Made by a program: the position numbers and the translations under genes
Notes under the pieces: generated by a model
The model's input: the letters and a program-made list of their open reading frames with translations, nothing else
Database searches by the model: none
Told to the model about the DNA's origin: nothing
In this document: positions 27,001 to 41,000 of the stretch, one piece after another
How positions within the stretch are numbered: the first letter of the stretch is position 1
Layout of the letters: each line of letters starts with the position of its first letter
NCBI GenBank assembly: GCA_964036275.1
Contig: OZ038435.1
Coordinates: 9,234,310-9,298,309 of the forward strand
Reading direction: 5' to 3'
DNA: 64,000 nt
Source of the DNA: Litoditis marina
Taxonomy: Eukaryota > Nematoda > Chromadorea > Rhabditida > Rhabditidae

Positions 27001-27303
27001 CTAAGAAACCATTTTTTAAATGTGGAACGAGACTTGCCGATTCAGTGTAGTGGTTGTGTAATACTGGTCTGAGCGCAAATTGCCCTTGATGTGATTGTGC
27101 GAACTAAAAGTCTACATTGAATTCACGAAAAACTGATCAAAAGTTCAAAATCGAAACATTAGGTTGACTGTTCAATTTGACTAAAGAATGTGAAAACTTT
27201 CTCATTCGTTGTATACTCACTTGTTGAAGGATTCGTCACAAACTAGGTCTGTGGGACAACTAGCCCGGAGCAGAGGAACAAAGAGCAAGATACACAAACG
27301 CAT
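24056..27303 (-). CDS. CLEC gene C: intact secreted two-CTLD protein
   Basis: Ten exons: 27303-27221, 26698-26583, 26475-26356, 26196-26142, 25758-25625, 25330-25278, 24861-24759, 24483-24386, 24320-24267 and 24163-24056. They total 924 nt (307 aa). All donors and acceptors are canonical and no stop interrupts the frame. Signal peptide MRLCILLFVPLLRASC is followed by CPTDLVCD. CTLD1 has CVSLGGHLVSIQNAFE, DYWIGANYV and WSWTDGTTW. The linker holds four CP(T) units. CTLD2 has CESGLTLFEPTNACYK, GHLVSIQTEEENDFVS, CTWFGMYRVNGQFYWTD, NYLNWGPNDYSDGDCVL and RNFVCEKPAE-stop. The WGPN motif stands where EPN would be in a calcium/mannose site, so classical sugar binding is doubtful. This is the cleanest reference copy in the window. 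A snap-back repeat lies in intron 4. Confidence 0.92.
25843..25943. repeat. Snap-back repeat, copy 1
   Basis: The ends GACGACTATGTGG and CCACATAATCGTC are reverse complements with one mismatch, and inner blocks around AACGGTTCAG and AAAGGACCGTTTGC also pair loosely. It matches 40018-40124. It lies in intron 4 of CLEC gene C and creates spurious plus-strand frames. Confidence 0.65.
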
Positions 27304-27644
27304 TGGATCTTGTGAAATACGTCTTATCTCCGAAGAAAGAACATCAAAACGAGAAAAAAAGCAATTAACGAGAGTCATATGATAGGGAAAATGTGTTTGG
27401 GTCATGACTATTTTCAATAACAGACAGATTGAAAACACAACGCTTCAGTAGTAATTTTGGTGTAGCAAAAGTTTCGCACATCTCGAAAAAATATCAGTTT
27501 GTTGTGGATACGCTTCTCATACGATCTGAATTTGTATTTATTGCAGTCCTGTTATAGTTTGATACCTCTCAACCAACAACATATTTTTTTTTACAATTAT
27601 CCAAAAACATTGTCCAAATATTCATCACACAACATGAATCATTT

Positions 27645-30600
27645 CTAGAGGGCCGGTTTCTTGCAAACAAAGTTGCGCAGCTTGATATCGCAGTCATACG
27701 CCTCCCATTTATTATACCAGCCAGGACCTCCATTATATCCTCTGGGAAAGAGCTGGAAATAGATCGCCTAAAAAACGATTTCTCTCTAATTTTGAGTTTC
27801 GAACTAGCTGTACCAACATAATATATTATAGAGCTGGAAAAACTAAATATGAACACACAACGTATTTACCTGCATCATGTTTTGTTTTCTAATAAAAGCG
27901 ATGTACGTATTGTATTACATCGCGAACGAGTTGCGTACAAAAAATCGAAAAATGGTGATAAAAGTACAAAAAGGATTTCAATACATCTCAATACCTATCA
28001 AAATACAAAATTTAAGTGACAAAATGAAGTTGATTGAAAAACTCATTTACCAAGCTTATGCATTTTTTTCTCGTTTTAAATTTGTAAGGGCGTTTAAACA
28101 CTATTGGAACATAACTGTATAATTCCTTTCCGATTCGACTTTTTCATGCATTCCAGATTATAGGGAAATGATTTCTTCAACAAAAGAGTTTCTCTACTTG
28201 CTCAAGTTTTGTATCACATGACGGATGGAACAATTTTCCGACATTTTATGACACTGAGATCTATAAATTCTGCCCTTTCCTGCCCAAAAATGTAGAAAAA
28301 AACTGACAACTATCTCGAAAATGTATTTGTCCACAATTTCAATTTTGCTCAATTTGGTGAACAGTGTTTGGATAGCTTGCCGGACTAACGTACATAAAAC
28401 TTACTCGAGTGCAGTGACTAGTTGGATGGTTTTCTGGAGCAGTGAGACCCCATGCGAAAAAGTCAACCTGAAACGTTGGCATGTGATGTATATATTTCCC
28501 TGCAAATCAGTCATGGTCATGGAATGCGGGAATCAATTCAAATATCTTAGAAAACGGTCTAACGGAGTATACGTTTGATTCGTTTGCTCTAAAAACATTT
28601 CGGAGTTGCCACATTACGTATTGGCGAGTCCACAATCAAACCTGACCGGTGAATCATCAGTCCATCGCCAGTTCCCGTTTGCACGGTAAAATCCAATTGT
28701 TGTTGCGTCTAAGTTATTAACAGGGTATCCAGTTGACGCGAGATCTGTGATCAAATGGTCAAGTAGAAAACAGAGTCGGTCTAAGTTTATGCAAAACAAT
28801 CTTGTTTTTCTTATTGTCTCGATTCAATAGATATTCAGTAGCATCCAATTGTGTGTGTGCAACTGGATGTGTTTTCTCTCTTCAAAAAGATTACTTTGCA
28901 GGTTAATATTGCACCTTAAAAGCTATCGCCGAAAGTAGGCTATCAGCCGGCAAACACATTCTATTTTGTTTGGCGTTCAACAACTTCTTGCATAATTTTT
29001 CACAGGCATTGTTAGTTGCATCTTTCAGTCGTAGCATCACATCTCATGGATTTTCTGAATCATCACGGTTTGACTCTGTTTTTTTTGCATTTTCCAATTC
29101 CTCTTTGAATTACCTGCCACGAAATCATTTTCTTCCTGGCTGTGAAGTGACACGAGATGAGCCCCAGATGTCACGCACACATCTTCGGCTGACATATATG
29201 CCGCACCAAACGCAACCTCAACTTTGAATTTAGCTACAATCTCAGCCTCTGAAGCGCTGCAACTTTTTTGTGTAGGTGAAAAAAAGCGATGACACTTTTT
29301 TGCCACAAACAAGGTTGTAAGAACAAGAGAATTTGCTGAAACGTCGCCACTCAAATAAACCATTAATACCACTTTCAGTTTTGTTCAGCAAACAAAACCA
29401 ACAATATACTACAACATTCCGAGAGATAGCCCAATACTTGAAAATAATGTTTAGTTCCTGTTTCTAACACAACAAAGTTTCATTACACATTGATGACACT
29501 GGCCTATTTCCAAATGTTTCGAGGGTTATTTTGCGACCGTTCTATTTAATACAGTAAGGGATTTTGCAGTCAGTTTACCTTATAACAGGAGTTGGTTCGA
29601 TCTAGGAGAGTCCATCCAGTTTCACACCGAGCTGGAATGGAAACAGGTTCTGGTACGTTATACTGACAAAACAGAATGATTTGATCACCGAGACTGCACT
29701 GCAAAAGCGAAACGATACATTTTTTCTTCGCTAAAACACCATCGAATGACAGACTGAAATCGTATTAGAGAATTCGTCCCGCTCTAATTCTGACTTGTGA
29801 GTTAACAATCTGACCTTTTGGCAAATGCAAAACCATTATCAAAAATATATACTTTTATATCCCTATCTCGCTTCGTTTTCTCAGAAAAGCGGCTTACGTA
29901 ATGACACCGATGGGGGAGTTGCGTACGGGGTATGCTCAAAATAGCCTATAATAGTACAAAAATATTTTTAAAACGTTCTATCAAATACGACAACACAATT
30001 AAAAACTGAAAACTGAAGATAACTCGAAACGTATATGAACCAAGTCAAGTTGCGTCACAGTGAAAATGTGCATGTGCTCTTTTGCATTGCTCGATGTTAT
30101 GCAAATTTTGCAAACTTTTCATCAGAAAGTTTTTTCATGTTCTGTGGGAAGACATTGAGATACTTTTTGAGCTATTTGAATCTTTTGTGAAACTTAGATT
30201 ATAGCGGAACGGTTTCTTCAAATAGTGGTCAACGTGAACCGTCATAACACACCAAAAGGCGTCAAATATATGTATTATTCAAGAATAATGTATTCAGAGA
30301 ACTCACGTATGTGCTGAGTTGTTGGGCAGACCGCGGGAGTCGGAGCCGGCAGCGTTGGACAAACAGTGGGTGCTGGACACGCGACAGTCGGGCAAGAGGG
30401 ACAAGTATACCGCCCTGATGGCCGGGTGACCGTCGTTTCAGTGAGAGGCAATTCACAAATGTATGGTTTGTTCAAATCAGGGTCGGCGGTCCTAAAATTC
30501 AGATGGACGTTAATTAGTTTTGATATTAACTTATTTGACGTATCATTCTTTCTTTCATTGTGGGTTAGCTAATAGTCTATCAGTATAATAATGTTCAGAT

Positions 30601-31718
30601 GAGTGCATGCAAAATATCAACCCATTTTTCAAAGAACCAATTTTCCAGCGAGATGTGAATCAATCGTGATACATTGGAACTTTCCTGGTTTGGAATTCAC
30701 GACAAAACTCACGTCCAAAGTTTACTTTTCAAAATCATGGATGCTGCGGTCTGTGCGGATGGTTCATCTGAAGAACAAATGCAGGTAAGATCAACCGAGT
30801 TTTTTTTAGAATGAGAAAGAGTTTTCATTCCACATTTATGTATGGATTCTACCTGTACCCGAGTATCGAAAATGTTTTGTATAGAGTCTCACACTAGAAT
30901 GAGAAAGTTGCAATCTTGATCCTTACTTTATTATCGACCTGCTGGCAATCAGAAATCGACCGTTCGAAGGGGTTTGGTAATGGTTCGAGTCATTCTTAGG
31001 ATTTGTTAGTTGAAGTGAAATTTTTACCTGGGAACCAATTAACAAAATCTATGCTGGTTCCATCGGTCCAGCTCCATTTGTTACTGATGATGTAGTTGGC
31101 TCCAATCCAATAATCATTGTACCCGTTGAACATTGAGTCGGCAGTTTCTGAACTATCGATGTAAATTGAAAGGAAAAACAGTACTTACATAGTCCGAATT
31201 ACATTTGCTCAAGATTTTGGAATCTTTTCCATTTGGTTTTTAAATTCACACCTCTCAACTCACACGTAATTATTCTATTATTTCATTCATGAACCTGCGA
31301 TGCACAGGATGAGCTAGAATAACAAAACCCTTAACAGTTGTTTTAGTCAAGCATTTTCAGAACTCTAATATAAATCCGCTATTACAAGAAACAAAAAAAT
31401 CAGATCACCTCCGATGATAGCATTTTCGAATGCGTTATGAATAGAAGCAAGATGTCCTCCCAGCGACATGCAGTTTTCTTCGGCAGTGAAAAATGGTTGA
31501 CCTTCCTCCACGTACTTGTGACATCTAAAATACTTCATGATTCATTTTTGATATATATGGTTATTAGGCTTATCACTGAAAGGTTGAAAGCGATGGAGAA
31601 AATTTATAACACTGATAATTTTATTCAACACTTACTTGTTGAATTGCTTGTCGCATACAGTGTCGGTAGGACATTTCGCCCAACAGAAAGGTAAAAGCAG
31701 CAGAGTATGGAGCAACAT
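27645..31718 (-). CDS. CLEC gene D: intact secreted two-CTLD protein with long linker
   Basis: Ten exons: 31718-31636, 31524-31409, 31147-31028, 30767-30713, 30491-30307, 29631-29579, 29216-29114, 28744-28647, 28467-28405 and 27752-27645. They total 984 nt (327 aa). The signal peptide begins MLLHTLLLLPFCWA, followed by CPTDTVCD. CTLD1 is close to the other copies (MFNGYNDYWIGANY, KWSWTDGTS). Exon 5 is the longest linker (185 nt), with repeated CP.P / CPT units. CTLD2 is more divergent: exon 7 encodes VAFGAAYMSAEDVC, exon 8 TIGFYRANGNWRWTD, and exon 9 is 63 nt rather than 54, as in gene G. The protein ends RNFVCKKPAL-stop. Phases are consistent throughout and no stop was found. MITE X copy 3 occupies intron 5. 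Confidence 0.9.
29766..30219 (+). mobile_element. MITE family 'X', copy 3
   Basis: Same orientation and content as 3462-3915, including TACGTAATGACACCGAT and GCGTCACAGTGAAAATG. It lies in intron 5 of CLEC gene D. Confidence 0.8.
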
Positions 31719-32078
31719 CTGCAGTTCTGTGAGTTTTCTTATCATTTTGTCGAAAGCAGCATCAATGAATCACAAAGTGAGAACAGCCGATAATAGAGAT
31801 TGGACAGGGCGATACACTGACGTAATGGACGATTCCGAACGTCAGACTCTCAAAGGTACCTCAAAAGTTTTGAAATATATCGTTTCGCTTTTGTTACATT
31901 TTCAGTGAACGATCTAATCGTTTTTGTAAATTTTCATGTCATCTGAAATGGTATCCCGTTCCTGCTCTTTATCCAGCAAAAGTTAACTCACTAATATAAC
32001 GAAAAACTACTCGGGAATTTCAATTATCTTGAACGGTAGTAGGATTCTATCCCGGTAACTTACTTCCGCATAACCATT

Positions 32079-32530
32079 AAAGAATCGGTTCCGCTATAAT
32101 CTGAATTTCACTAAAAATTTAAAAAGCTCAAAGAACATTCTTAATGTCTTCTCATAGACCATGAAAAAACTTTTCTGATTGAAAACTTGTAAAATTTGCA
32201 TAACATTAAGCACTGAAAAAGGGGACATGAACATTTTCACTGTGACGCAGTTCGACTTTGTTCATTTACCTCCAGATTTATTTTCATTTTTAGTATCTAA
32301 TCGTATTGTCATATATGATACAGTGTTTTAATACATTTTTGTACTTCTATTGGCTATTTTGAGCATACCCCGTACGCAACCCTCTTATCGGTGTCATTAC
32401 GTAAGCCGCTTTTCTGAGAGAACGAAGCAAGATAGATATATGAAAGTATATATTTTTGATAATGGTTTTTCATTGGCTGAAATGTCAGATTGTTAACTCA
32501 AATGTCAAAATTAGAGCGGGACGGATTCTT
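32079..32530 (-). mobile_element. MITE family 'X', copy 4 (inverted)
   Basis: Inverted copy with ends AAAGAATCGGTTCC and GGGACGGATTCTT. It lies about 360 bp upstream of the start codon of CLEC gene D. Confidence 0.8.
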
Positions 32531-32961
32531 CAACCAGAAAAGGTTACCAAAAGCCGGTTGAGTTACCAAAAACATTTTTTACACCTCCAATAAGTAGATG
32601 ATATCAAAAGCAATATGAATTTTATCCTTATCTTTTTTTTCATCAGAGAGAGAGACGTATCAGAGCTAAGTCTTTCCTGATAAATGATTGAGATAAGAGT
32701 GATTCACTGCTAACCTCACCATGTATTTGGTTTTGGTTGAAAATGTCCGCTTTTGGAAAATATAATGTTGGTGATTGTTACTATCCACGTATTGTCACTA
32801 TATAGGAGGTTCGAGAAGAAAGACGCGTCTCATTTTGCTGCCAAAAAAGATTCAACCTAAAACAAAACCATGTGAAAAACTTTTCGTTGCCAGCGTCAGG
32901 AAATAAACAAGATAAGGGTATAGTTATAGCCCTTTTACAATTTTAGAGATGTTTGTACTAA

Positions 32962-33301
32962 GACCAACAAAACTTATGTTTTTGGACTAATTTGAATGCA
33001 GGGATTCGGAAAATACCAGTTTTGAACAAATATTCTCACTTTGAGCAAAAATAGTTGGATCTGTTACGCTATTTCCAGCTGATTGCAATGTACCAATCTC
33101 AATTTACAATGTGTGAACGATGACCAACAAAACTCATGTTTTTGGACTAATTTGAAGGCAGGGATTTGGAAAATACCAGTTTTGAACAAATATTTTCACT
33201 TTCAGCGAAAATAGTTGGATCTGTTACGGTATTCCCAGCTGATTGCAATGTACCAACCTCAATTTACAATATTTGAATTATGACCAACAAAATTTGTGTT
33301 T
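32962..33301. repeat. 160-bp tandem repeat, two copies plus a partial third
   Basis: GACCAACAAAA begins at 32962, 33122 and 33282, an exact 160-bp period. The two full units differ at few positions and share TACCAGTTTTGAACAAATAT and CAGCTGATTGCAATGTACCA. No coding sense was found. Confidence 0.9.
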
Positions 33302-34260
33302 TTGGAAGCGGAGTTCCCTTTCTCGTTGACCACGACCGGGGTGTAGATGGTGGCCTGGTGTTCGTGAATCTTGGCATTTGGCACCAGGTAGTTGCATCGT
33401 CCATTCCCAGCTCGGATTTTTTTTTATTTTTTTTTCTATTCAAAAATAACTATTTTTGGGCCTAAACCCGTTTTAGCATAGTATAATCGTTCCTTACGCG
33501 AATTCCTACAGTATACTAAAAGTGAAAAATAGTTCAGATGGTATCCGAATAACCCTAAAGCGTAGGGTGTTCTTGAACAGCTTTCCAGACCTTTTCTCGA
33601 ACACTGAACATAACTCCCCATGAATTAGCTCACAGAGAGTCAGAATAGATTGCTTCATGTTTATATAAACAATTAAATGAGGAGAACTAACTAGGTCGGT
33701 TCATTGAAGAATTCTGCTGTGTCAGCCGATCAAACTACAACTTCGATTGTTCTCCTACTATTTCATGGTCGAAAAGCTGCATTAGTTGACAAGTTTTGTG
33801 TGTATCTAGTCGAAAAAAAGACAAATTATGATAGAAGTGGGTCTTCGGTCTTTGTTAACTGTGTTTGTGTTCGTGTTCACTATATGAGCTAACTGTGCTA
33901 CAACTGCGGGTCAAATTTGAGGTTCTTCTGTGTAATTAATCCATTATTTCCTTTTCATTTTGGCAAAACATGTGACATATTATTATTATTATGAATGAAT
34001 ACGTTTATAGACTGTTGTTTGCTTTTTTTCTGATCCAATATTCGATCTAACCAATTAGAAAAACACAAAAAACATTCATTGACAAACACAAGTCTACATT
34101 TTAAAAAACCGCTGCAACGTAAAATAGCGCCAATTTTGCTTAAAAAAACTTGAAATACCAAATACCAATACCGGGGTCTTAACTTAAAATACAACATAAA
34201 ACTAAATAAAGATGTTTACAGTAAAAACTGGCTGGCTTGTAGGTGTATCATGTCATATCT
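33302..34260. other. Intergenic, no gene seen
   Basis: Short frames only; none is bounded by plausible splice sites or shared with a paralogue in the window. Confidence 0.5.
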
Positions 34261-34261
34261 T

Positions 34262-34445
34262 CTAAGGCTGCGGTCATACTTTTCACGTCGACGTATTACG
34301 CTCGCATTTTTGATGAATACAAAACATGGCTATCGATTCACGCCGGCGTAATACGCCAACTAAATCAATACGCAACACATGCATTGGCTTACGCCGACGT
34401 AAAACGCTCGCGTAAAAAGTATTACCCGGGTCAAAAGAACAATGG
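34262..34445. repeat. CGTATTACGC-rich repeat with terminal TGCGGTCATAC
   Basis: Starts with TGCGGTCATACTTTTCACG and contains repeated CG(A/C)CGTA(A/T)TACGC(C/T) words in both orientations, ending near GTATTACCCGGGTC. A related end (AAGTATGACCGCA) occurs at about 51425-51437, preceded by a region of GACGTATTC words. Probably a non-autonomous DNA element. Confidence 0.4.
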
Positions 34446-35014
34446 GAATATACTACATCTAAATTCAATCCGAAACCTATAGCAGGCGGCGGCAGCACGC
34501 GACAAAGTTGTCTACCCGATTTCGTCTTTCCGGGTGGGCGTTGACCCTCCTGAAAATGAGGCATATTGTACCAAAGGTAGTTCGCATCGTTTCTGCTGAC
34601 ACCTACGATTCCTCGACTAGTATTCCAATGGTTGTGTCCTAATAAAAACGGAACTCTATTGAAAGTACGTTTGAACACTCGTTTGTCGAACATATTCAGG
34701 CTAATTGTGTAAAAAAAAAAACTTAAATAACGTTCACGTAGCTCCATAGGACGCATTTCAATCGTACTCTAGCGCATTCTCAGCAAGAGGTGAACATTGT
34801 ATTCAATTGGTTTTGAATCGAACCCACATAGCAAACACATCGTAAAACACTGAGCCATTATGTTCACACAACGATGATTCGTCTTGAGATGAGAACACAT
34901 CAGAAAATTTCATGAATAGATTATTCATTGCGTTCACCATTGAGGCCATTATTTTCAATTTCCGCTACTAGATTACTAGACAGAACTCTTGACAATGAAT
35001 AGTTTTACTCACAC

Positions 35015-38000
35015 CCATATGTCGTTGACCTGTTGCTCATCTGGCTGCAACAGAACAATTGCTCTATCCGCTTCCACACCGAGAAAGCCGCGGTGCAGAA
35101 GCAACTTGTAAGCATTCCAGGGCGGTTTAATGGGACCCTGAACATCTTCAAAATAATTTCACTACAGAAACACCTGAAAAAAACATTGACAGGCACGTTT
35201 CTCGTCGAACCGGAAAACAATCATTACTCAAGAACTCTACTGGAACTAGATTGTTAACGTACTTTCATCTGAACTGTGTTTCATACAGAGTCCTAGTTTT
35301 GAACAGAAGCTGTACAACCCAGAACACTGAGGGCTGTAAAAAAGTCATGTGGCTGATGGATTCATGTAGATGTGAAAGCTGATACCTGCGTGGCCTCGGC
35401 CACAGTGTAAAGTCCGTCGACCAGGCCCGCCGCGAACTGCTCGAATACGACCTCATTGCGACCGTGTGCTCGCGCCAGGGCCACGATCAACGGATCGTGT
35501 TCTGCGACTCGCGCCTGTTTCTGGAATTTCAGAGTGATGACAGTTCGTGTCTGATCACAAAGTTCTTTTGTTCTCAAAAGTTGATTCTTTGATCATTGAA
35601 ATCACATGAAACCGAGGCAAAACTTTTAGTTGATTCAGATAGCATCAGTCGATCATTCAACCATAGGAACTTCTAGCCTACTGTTAAGACACTGGTAGAA
35701 CGGTAGTAATCGTTTATCTGTGGTGATGCGGAGGTAAACGTCCCGCGATTCAGTGGTAAACTTCTGGTAACGTTGAATCACGATTACTACCAGTAAATCG
35801 GTGATGGAACTTAAGTAACCTCAGATCTGAACTGGATATCTAATACCACACGAGGTATCTATACTAGATACGGATGTCTGGGAGACTGCTCTGCGGGCTT
35901 CTTGCTGTTTTCGGTTTAATTACCTTAAAGGTTGAGGTACTTTTCACCTCTAATGCGAGTTCAGTATTTAGTACGTGGGGACTAGATACTAGAAGGGCCA
36001 TGAAAAGATAATTAAATTTTGTTCCATAAATAAATAATTTTTAAGTGTTCTTTCTCTATGATTCGAAATGATTCTTACTGCTGTCTTACTGCACTTAAAC
36101 TACAGCTTTACTGGCGTTTTACTGCAGTAGCGACACCGTAATACTACCGTTTTACGACTAGCGATACTGGAGTAACACTACCAGTAAAACGGTGGTAGTA
36201 CGGTGCCCCTACTGTAGTAAAACGCCGGGTTTATCTTTACAGTGAACATTAGATGTTTAAAGAATTGCCACGGGCCAGTAGCGAGCAGACAGCGTACGAA
36301 TACCCGCGCGTAGCGGGTGTGCGGCTAGAATTATTCTAGATTAGTTCTGAACAGTCTCCGTTCCCTAATGAATCGGGAACATAATTCTCGTAAATTCGTG
36401 CGATATTTGCTTACATTCGTTTCCAGGAGTGTGTGAGGGCTAGAAAAATGGTACTACCTTTAATTGTCCCGCTTCGGCCATCATTTTGATGATGGCCAGT
36501 AGGTCCATGGCCCGAGAGCACATGGCGCACCTGATCATGGCCACTGAGACACCCTGTAATAGCCATATAATCTGACTTCGTTGGTTGGCATTACGAAACT
36601 ATAGTTCACATCATTCCTACTGAGACTCCTACAGTAACCTTACAAAATTTCCGAAGGCTTTTGTGAGGCTGAAAATTTAGTTCATCAAAAATCCACTCGT
36701 ATATTTACTGTCTCTGAATACGTGAATGAGGTGCGGAAATTGTCAACCTTTCCGATCAAAATTGAGTGAGGAAAACGGCTTGGAAGTTTCGAAATCCTAC
36801 TGTAAGAGTCTCGGTAGGAATGAAAAAGACTGTACAACAATTAACAGGCCCGCATTGGGTATCTTGGCTTACTTAGTATCATTCAGAATCTAAAGCAACC
36901 ATCGTGGAATAAGGCGGAATTCGGTAATTTCCCCTTATACAGATACAGTCTGATGTGTGAAGTTCGCACGAGTTACTGTCTACGAGCTCTTCTCTATGTT
37001 GATTTCTCATTCCACCTCTGTATTTGGATAGTTTGGTGTGTGTGTTAACCAGACATTCACAGTTCGCCCTTTTGGTCGAAAAAAGTGGAGCGAGCGATGA
37101 GAGCTTTTTCTGCACAGGCTTTTCTGCACATATGTGTTCTCACTGTATATTTTGATGTGTGGGTTGTTTTTGAATTACATGTAGTGGGTGAAAGAGAGAG
37201 ATGAAGGGGTCTGTCGCGTTCTTTCTACACTGTTTTTATTTTCGCTGTCTATATGTGAATCCCCGCGATTTCCATTTCCGCTGTGTATTTGAAATAAAGA
37301 AAACTGTAGCGCTCTAAGAGTGAAACCTTTCACGCTTTACATTTAGGGATACTATCGCACTCTATGTTAAGGAAAAGTCCCGCGCTTCATGCTGTGGAGA
37401 AATTTGGCGATTTTAATTAGAGAAGTCGCGCGTTCTCGGTTAGGCAAACCTTTCCACGCTATATGATTAGGGAAACTATCTCGCACTGCGCACACACGTT
37501 AAGGGCAACTATAACGCTCTATGCTAACGAGAAATATTACGCCGCTCTCGCGCTCTATGTTGAGGACAAGTCTCGCGCCTTATGTTACTTAGATCTCTTA
37601 CGCTCTACAGATCTTTTACGCTCTATGTTTGGGAGAAATCTAACGCTCCATGTTAAGCGAAAGTCTCGCACTCTACGTTTGGTGGAACGATCGCGGTCTA
37701 TGTTGAGGTGAACCACCGCGCTCCATGAAAAATAATCTTCTCAGGCTTCATGTCGAGGGCAATTTTGCGCTCTGTGAATAGTTTTGCGCTTGTCGTGAAA
37801 CTATGAATATGAGAACAGAAAAGTAGAGGGAGGAAGAGAAAAGGAGAGTGCTGGAAGCTGTCAGAAGCCTAGACTCATCAAGGGATGGGAAGCCGGCTTG
37901 AGCCGCGGCACCTTTCTTGTGTCACCTCAGTTTTTTGGCTGAACGAAGTTTTGCCAGAGTAAGAAATTATCAGCCGGAACTTCAAAAGTCTAAGTATGAA

Positions 38001-41000
38001 CAAGGAAACTAAAACCATGTTTTCAGATAGTAAAGTGAACCAAATTAAGAAGAAAAAATAAATCATAAACTAACTGCCGCGATCAAATTGGGGAAGACAG
38101 ATCTGATGTTTTCTGAGTCCATGCGGCTCAGGTCAAGAGCCCTGATACTGTTACGGTCGAGATGCTCTTTGGCGAACCATAACTGGAAAAATCGAACTCG
38201 TCAAAAAACAAGAATTTCATTTTGTTCCCACAGGGTTTCGTTTCCTTGGAAAATATGAATACTTAAGGTCTATAGTCAGACGGAGCGAGAATTCCGGCTT
38301 CTGATCACGACAGGTAACATTCGAGACAGTGTTAATGAATTCGAGATGAGTTGCGGTTTCTGCTCAGCTAATTTCAGTGCATTCCCTCAATTCTGCATGT
38401 ATTTACAGTGTTTTTGACTAACAACGTTGACAGGAGCCGTGCCAGTATGAGTGAGAGGTGATTTTGCTGGTGTGATTCAAGCAAGAGAGTGTGCAGATCA
38501 AGGAGACGTAGACTGTTTCCGCAAGTCTGGGGCCTCGTTGAAGTCCGAGCTATCTAACTTCTGTAGCTGGCCAAACGCATGAAATCGGCGAAAACGTTTC
38601 TTAGTTCAGTCGCTCGTTCAGCAAAGTCTTTGTGGGAGCAGAGATAAATTCGTCGTTTTTATACTCTAGTAGTCTTGGTTGGAATGAAAAAACCATAGCA
38701 TTCCATAATGGGATGCACCAACTTCGAGTTTTTTTTCATGGACGTATCCGAAAACCTTTACCTTTTGGAATGTAGTCTGAGAGGCTGCCATCTTTTAGCT
38801 ATAGAGTTATTGAAATGAGACGAATTGGAAGAAAGAAAACCTGAGGAGGAAAACGGAACAGGTTAGCCCGATAGATTCTCTCTCAGGTCAGATTTCAAGC
38901 TCAAAGTTTTTGGTTTCGAAAATTTTCGGAGTTTTCCAGTTTTCGAGTTTTGCAGTTGAAGAGAAGGAAAACGGAATAGGTTAGCCCGATAGATTCTCTC
39001 TCAGCTCAGATTTAAAGTTCAAAGTTTTTAGTTTCGAAAATTTTCGCGGTTTTCCAGTTTCCTTAGAACATGCTCAAAGTACTCCTGTTAACTGTAAATA
39101 CAAAGTGATGGGGGGGGGGGGGGTTTGTGTTGATCTTTTTTTCCGGTTTCGCCCAGAATATGTGTTATTGAACTGTTCCGACTGAACGCACACACCAGTA
39201 AGGTGTGACTAATCAACAAAATAGGAGTTTATGTCTGATTATGGATTTATGAAATAGGCGAGAAGGGATCCCGTTTCAGAATTTTTTTCGCTATTTGGAC
39301 AACTTTACGGGTCTATGACAGGGTTTTCTCTCTCCAAAACAGGCCGATACCCTGTATCCTAGAGTAAGACCTAGCACGTAGAGTAAGAGTAATTTGAGAA
39401 GTGGTCCATACCTCTGGTTCAGCCTCATTCATTTTCACTGCCAGAACAACATCATCGACTAGGGGGCCCTCCAGTGCGTCCTGGAACTCCGCGTCAGACT
39501 GGCGCTGCTCCTCTTCCCTCTCTTTTTTTTCCCGTTGCTGCTGCTCTTCCCGTTGCTGCTGCAGCTCAGCCTCACGCTGGACGCGCTGAGCCCGCGCGTG
39601 CACGAGCGCAGGCTGAAAAGGATTATAGGTTAGAAACATATTCCAGAGTCGCCCAAATAGTCAGAATAAATTGAAAAATGAACTATCTTCTCGCAGAATA
39701 CGAGTGAATAGTTTATTTTTGATACGAAATCATTCATTTTCACCTGTTCTAATCTAAAAACCGACTACTTTTTGTCGAATAGTCGAGCCTTACTGGTGTA
39801 TATCCAACCAACCACTGTTTCCTCTATCCAAAGCGTGTATAATAGAGAACGTACCGGGTTTGGGTGGCGCTTGGGTGGTGGATAGCGGCCGTCGGAGTCA
39901 GACTCATCGGGGATGGGAGAGCGGCGCTTGCGGCAGTGGGAAAGCATGGCGTGCCAGTCATAGTCCGAGGAATCCGAGTCAGAATAGGGCCTCTGTAATG
40001 ACAAACAATTGAAGAAGCACGATTATGTGAACCAATATCGTGTCAACGGTCCTTTAAACTGCAATTGAAAAATGTATTGCAGTTCAAAGGACTGAACCGT
40101 TGCGATTGGACCACATAATCGTCCTTCTTTAAATGAACAATTACCAAATGAGGGATAAGTTAATCTAATTAAAACAATATGTTAGTAAATGGACAATGTG
40201 ATAATGTTGATATAAGTTACTATCACTACCAGCTTCAATTGTCAATTCTATACTTCAGCAATCAGCATACTCTTTCAAGTATTTCATCCCACTGTTAGAA
40301 CCAGTTGGTGGAGCTATCGTAGCTCGTAGCGTTCGAAAACTTTGTCTCGTTATGTTCTTTCCAGCTATATATTACATACTGAATTGCAGATGTCTTGAAA
40401 CGGTACCTGGTGACAGCCCGAGATTGGGCGGAAGGGTCTGGCTGGTGCCCGCTGAACTAACTGGATGGGGCGGCGGCTGAACAGTGGTGGCGGCGACGTG
40501 CGAGCGGAGGGGGACTGAGACAACGAGAAGGTTAAAGGTGAGCGAATGATCAACACTTTGGACGAGTTTGCAACCATTTCTCCAGTTTTTGTACCTGTTT
40601 CTTCTGAAATTAGGCTCAGACACGAGGGTGAAAGGAACAGGTGTGAGCGAATGATCAAACCGGGGTCAACCGGGGTCAACTTGTACCCGTTTCTACAGTT
40701 CAAGTATTCAAGTACCCTTTTTTCTGTAAAATCAGATTCAAGTTCGACCAGGAGTTGAGCGATGATGAACTTTTGAGGTCAACTTGTAACCAGTTTCTGC
40801 AATTCAAGTACCAGTTGCTCTAGAAATCAGCTTAAGGTTTGACGAGAAGGTTAAACGTCAACAAATGAATAAACTTGGAGTCGATTTGTAACAGTTTTCA
40901 CAGTTGAAGTACCTGTTTTACTGTAGACTGTCCCTCATTTCCTTTTTAAAACAGCGAATGATCAAACAAATTCACCAATGAGCGATGAAACACGCTCACA

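Noticed and set aside
34283..34756. 157-codon minus-strand frame
   Set aside because: It runs through the CGTATTACGC repeat and has no recognisable domain. Only a part near 34549 has a phase-0 acceptor that might extend the large gene.
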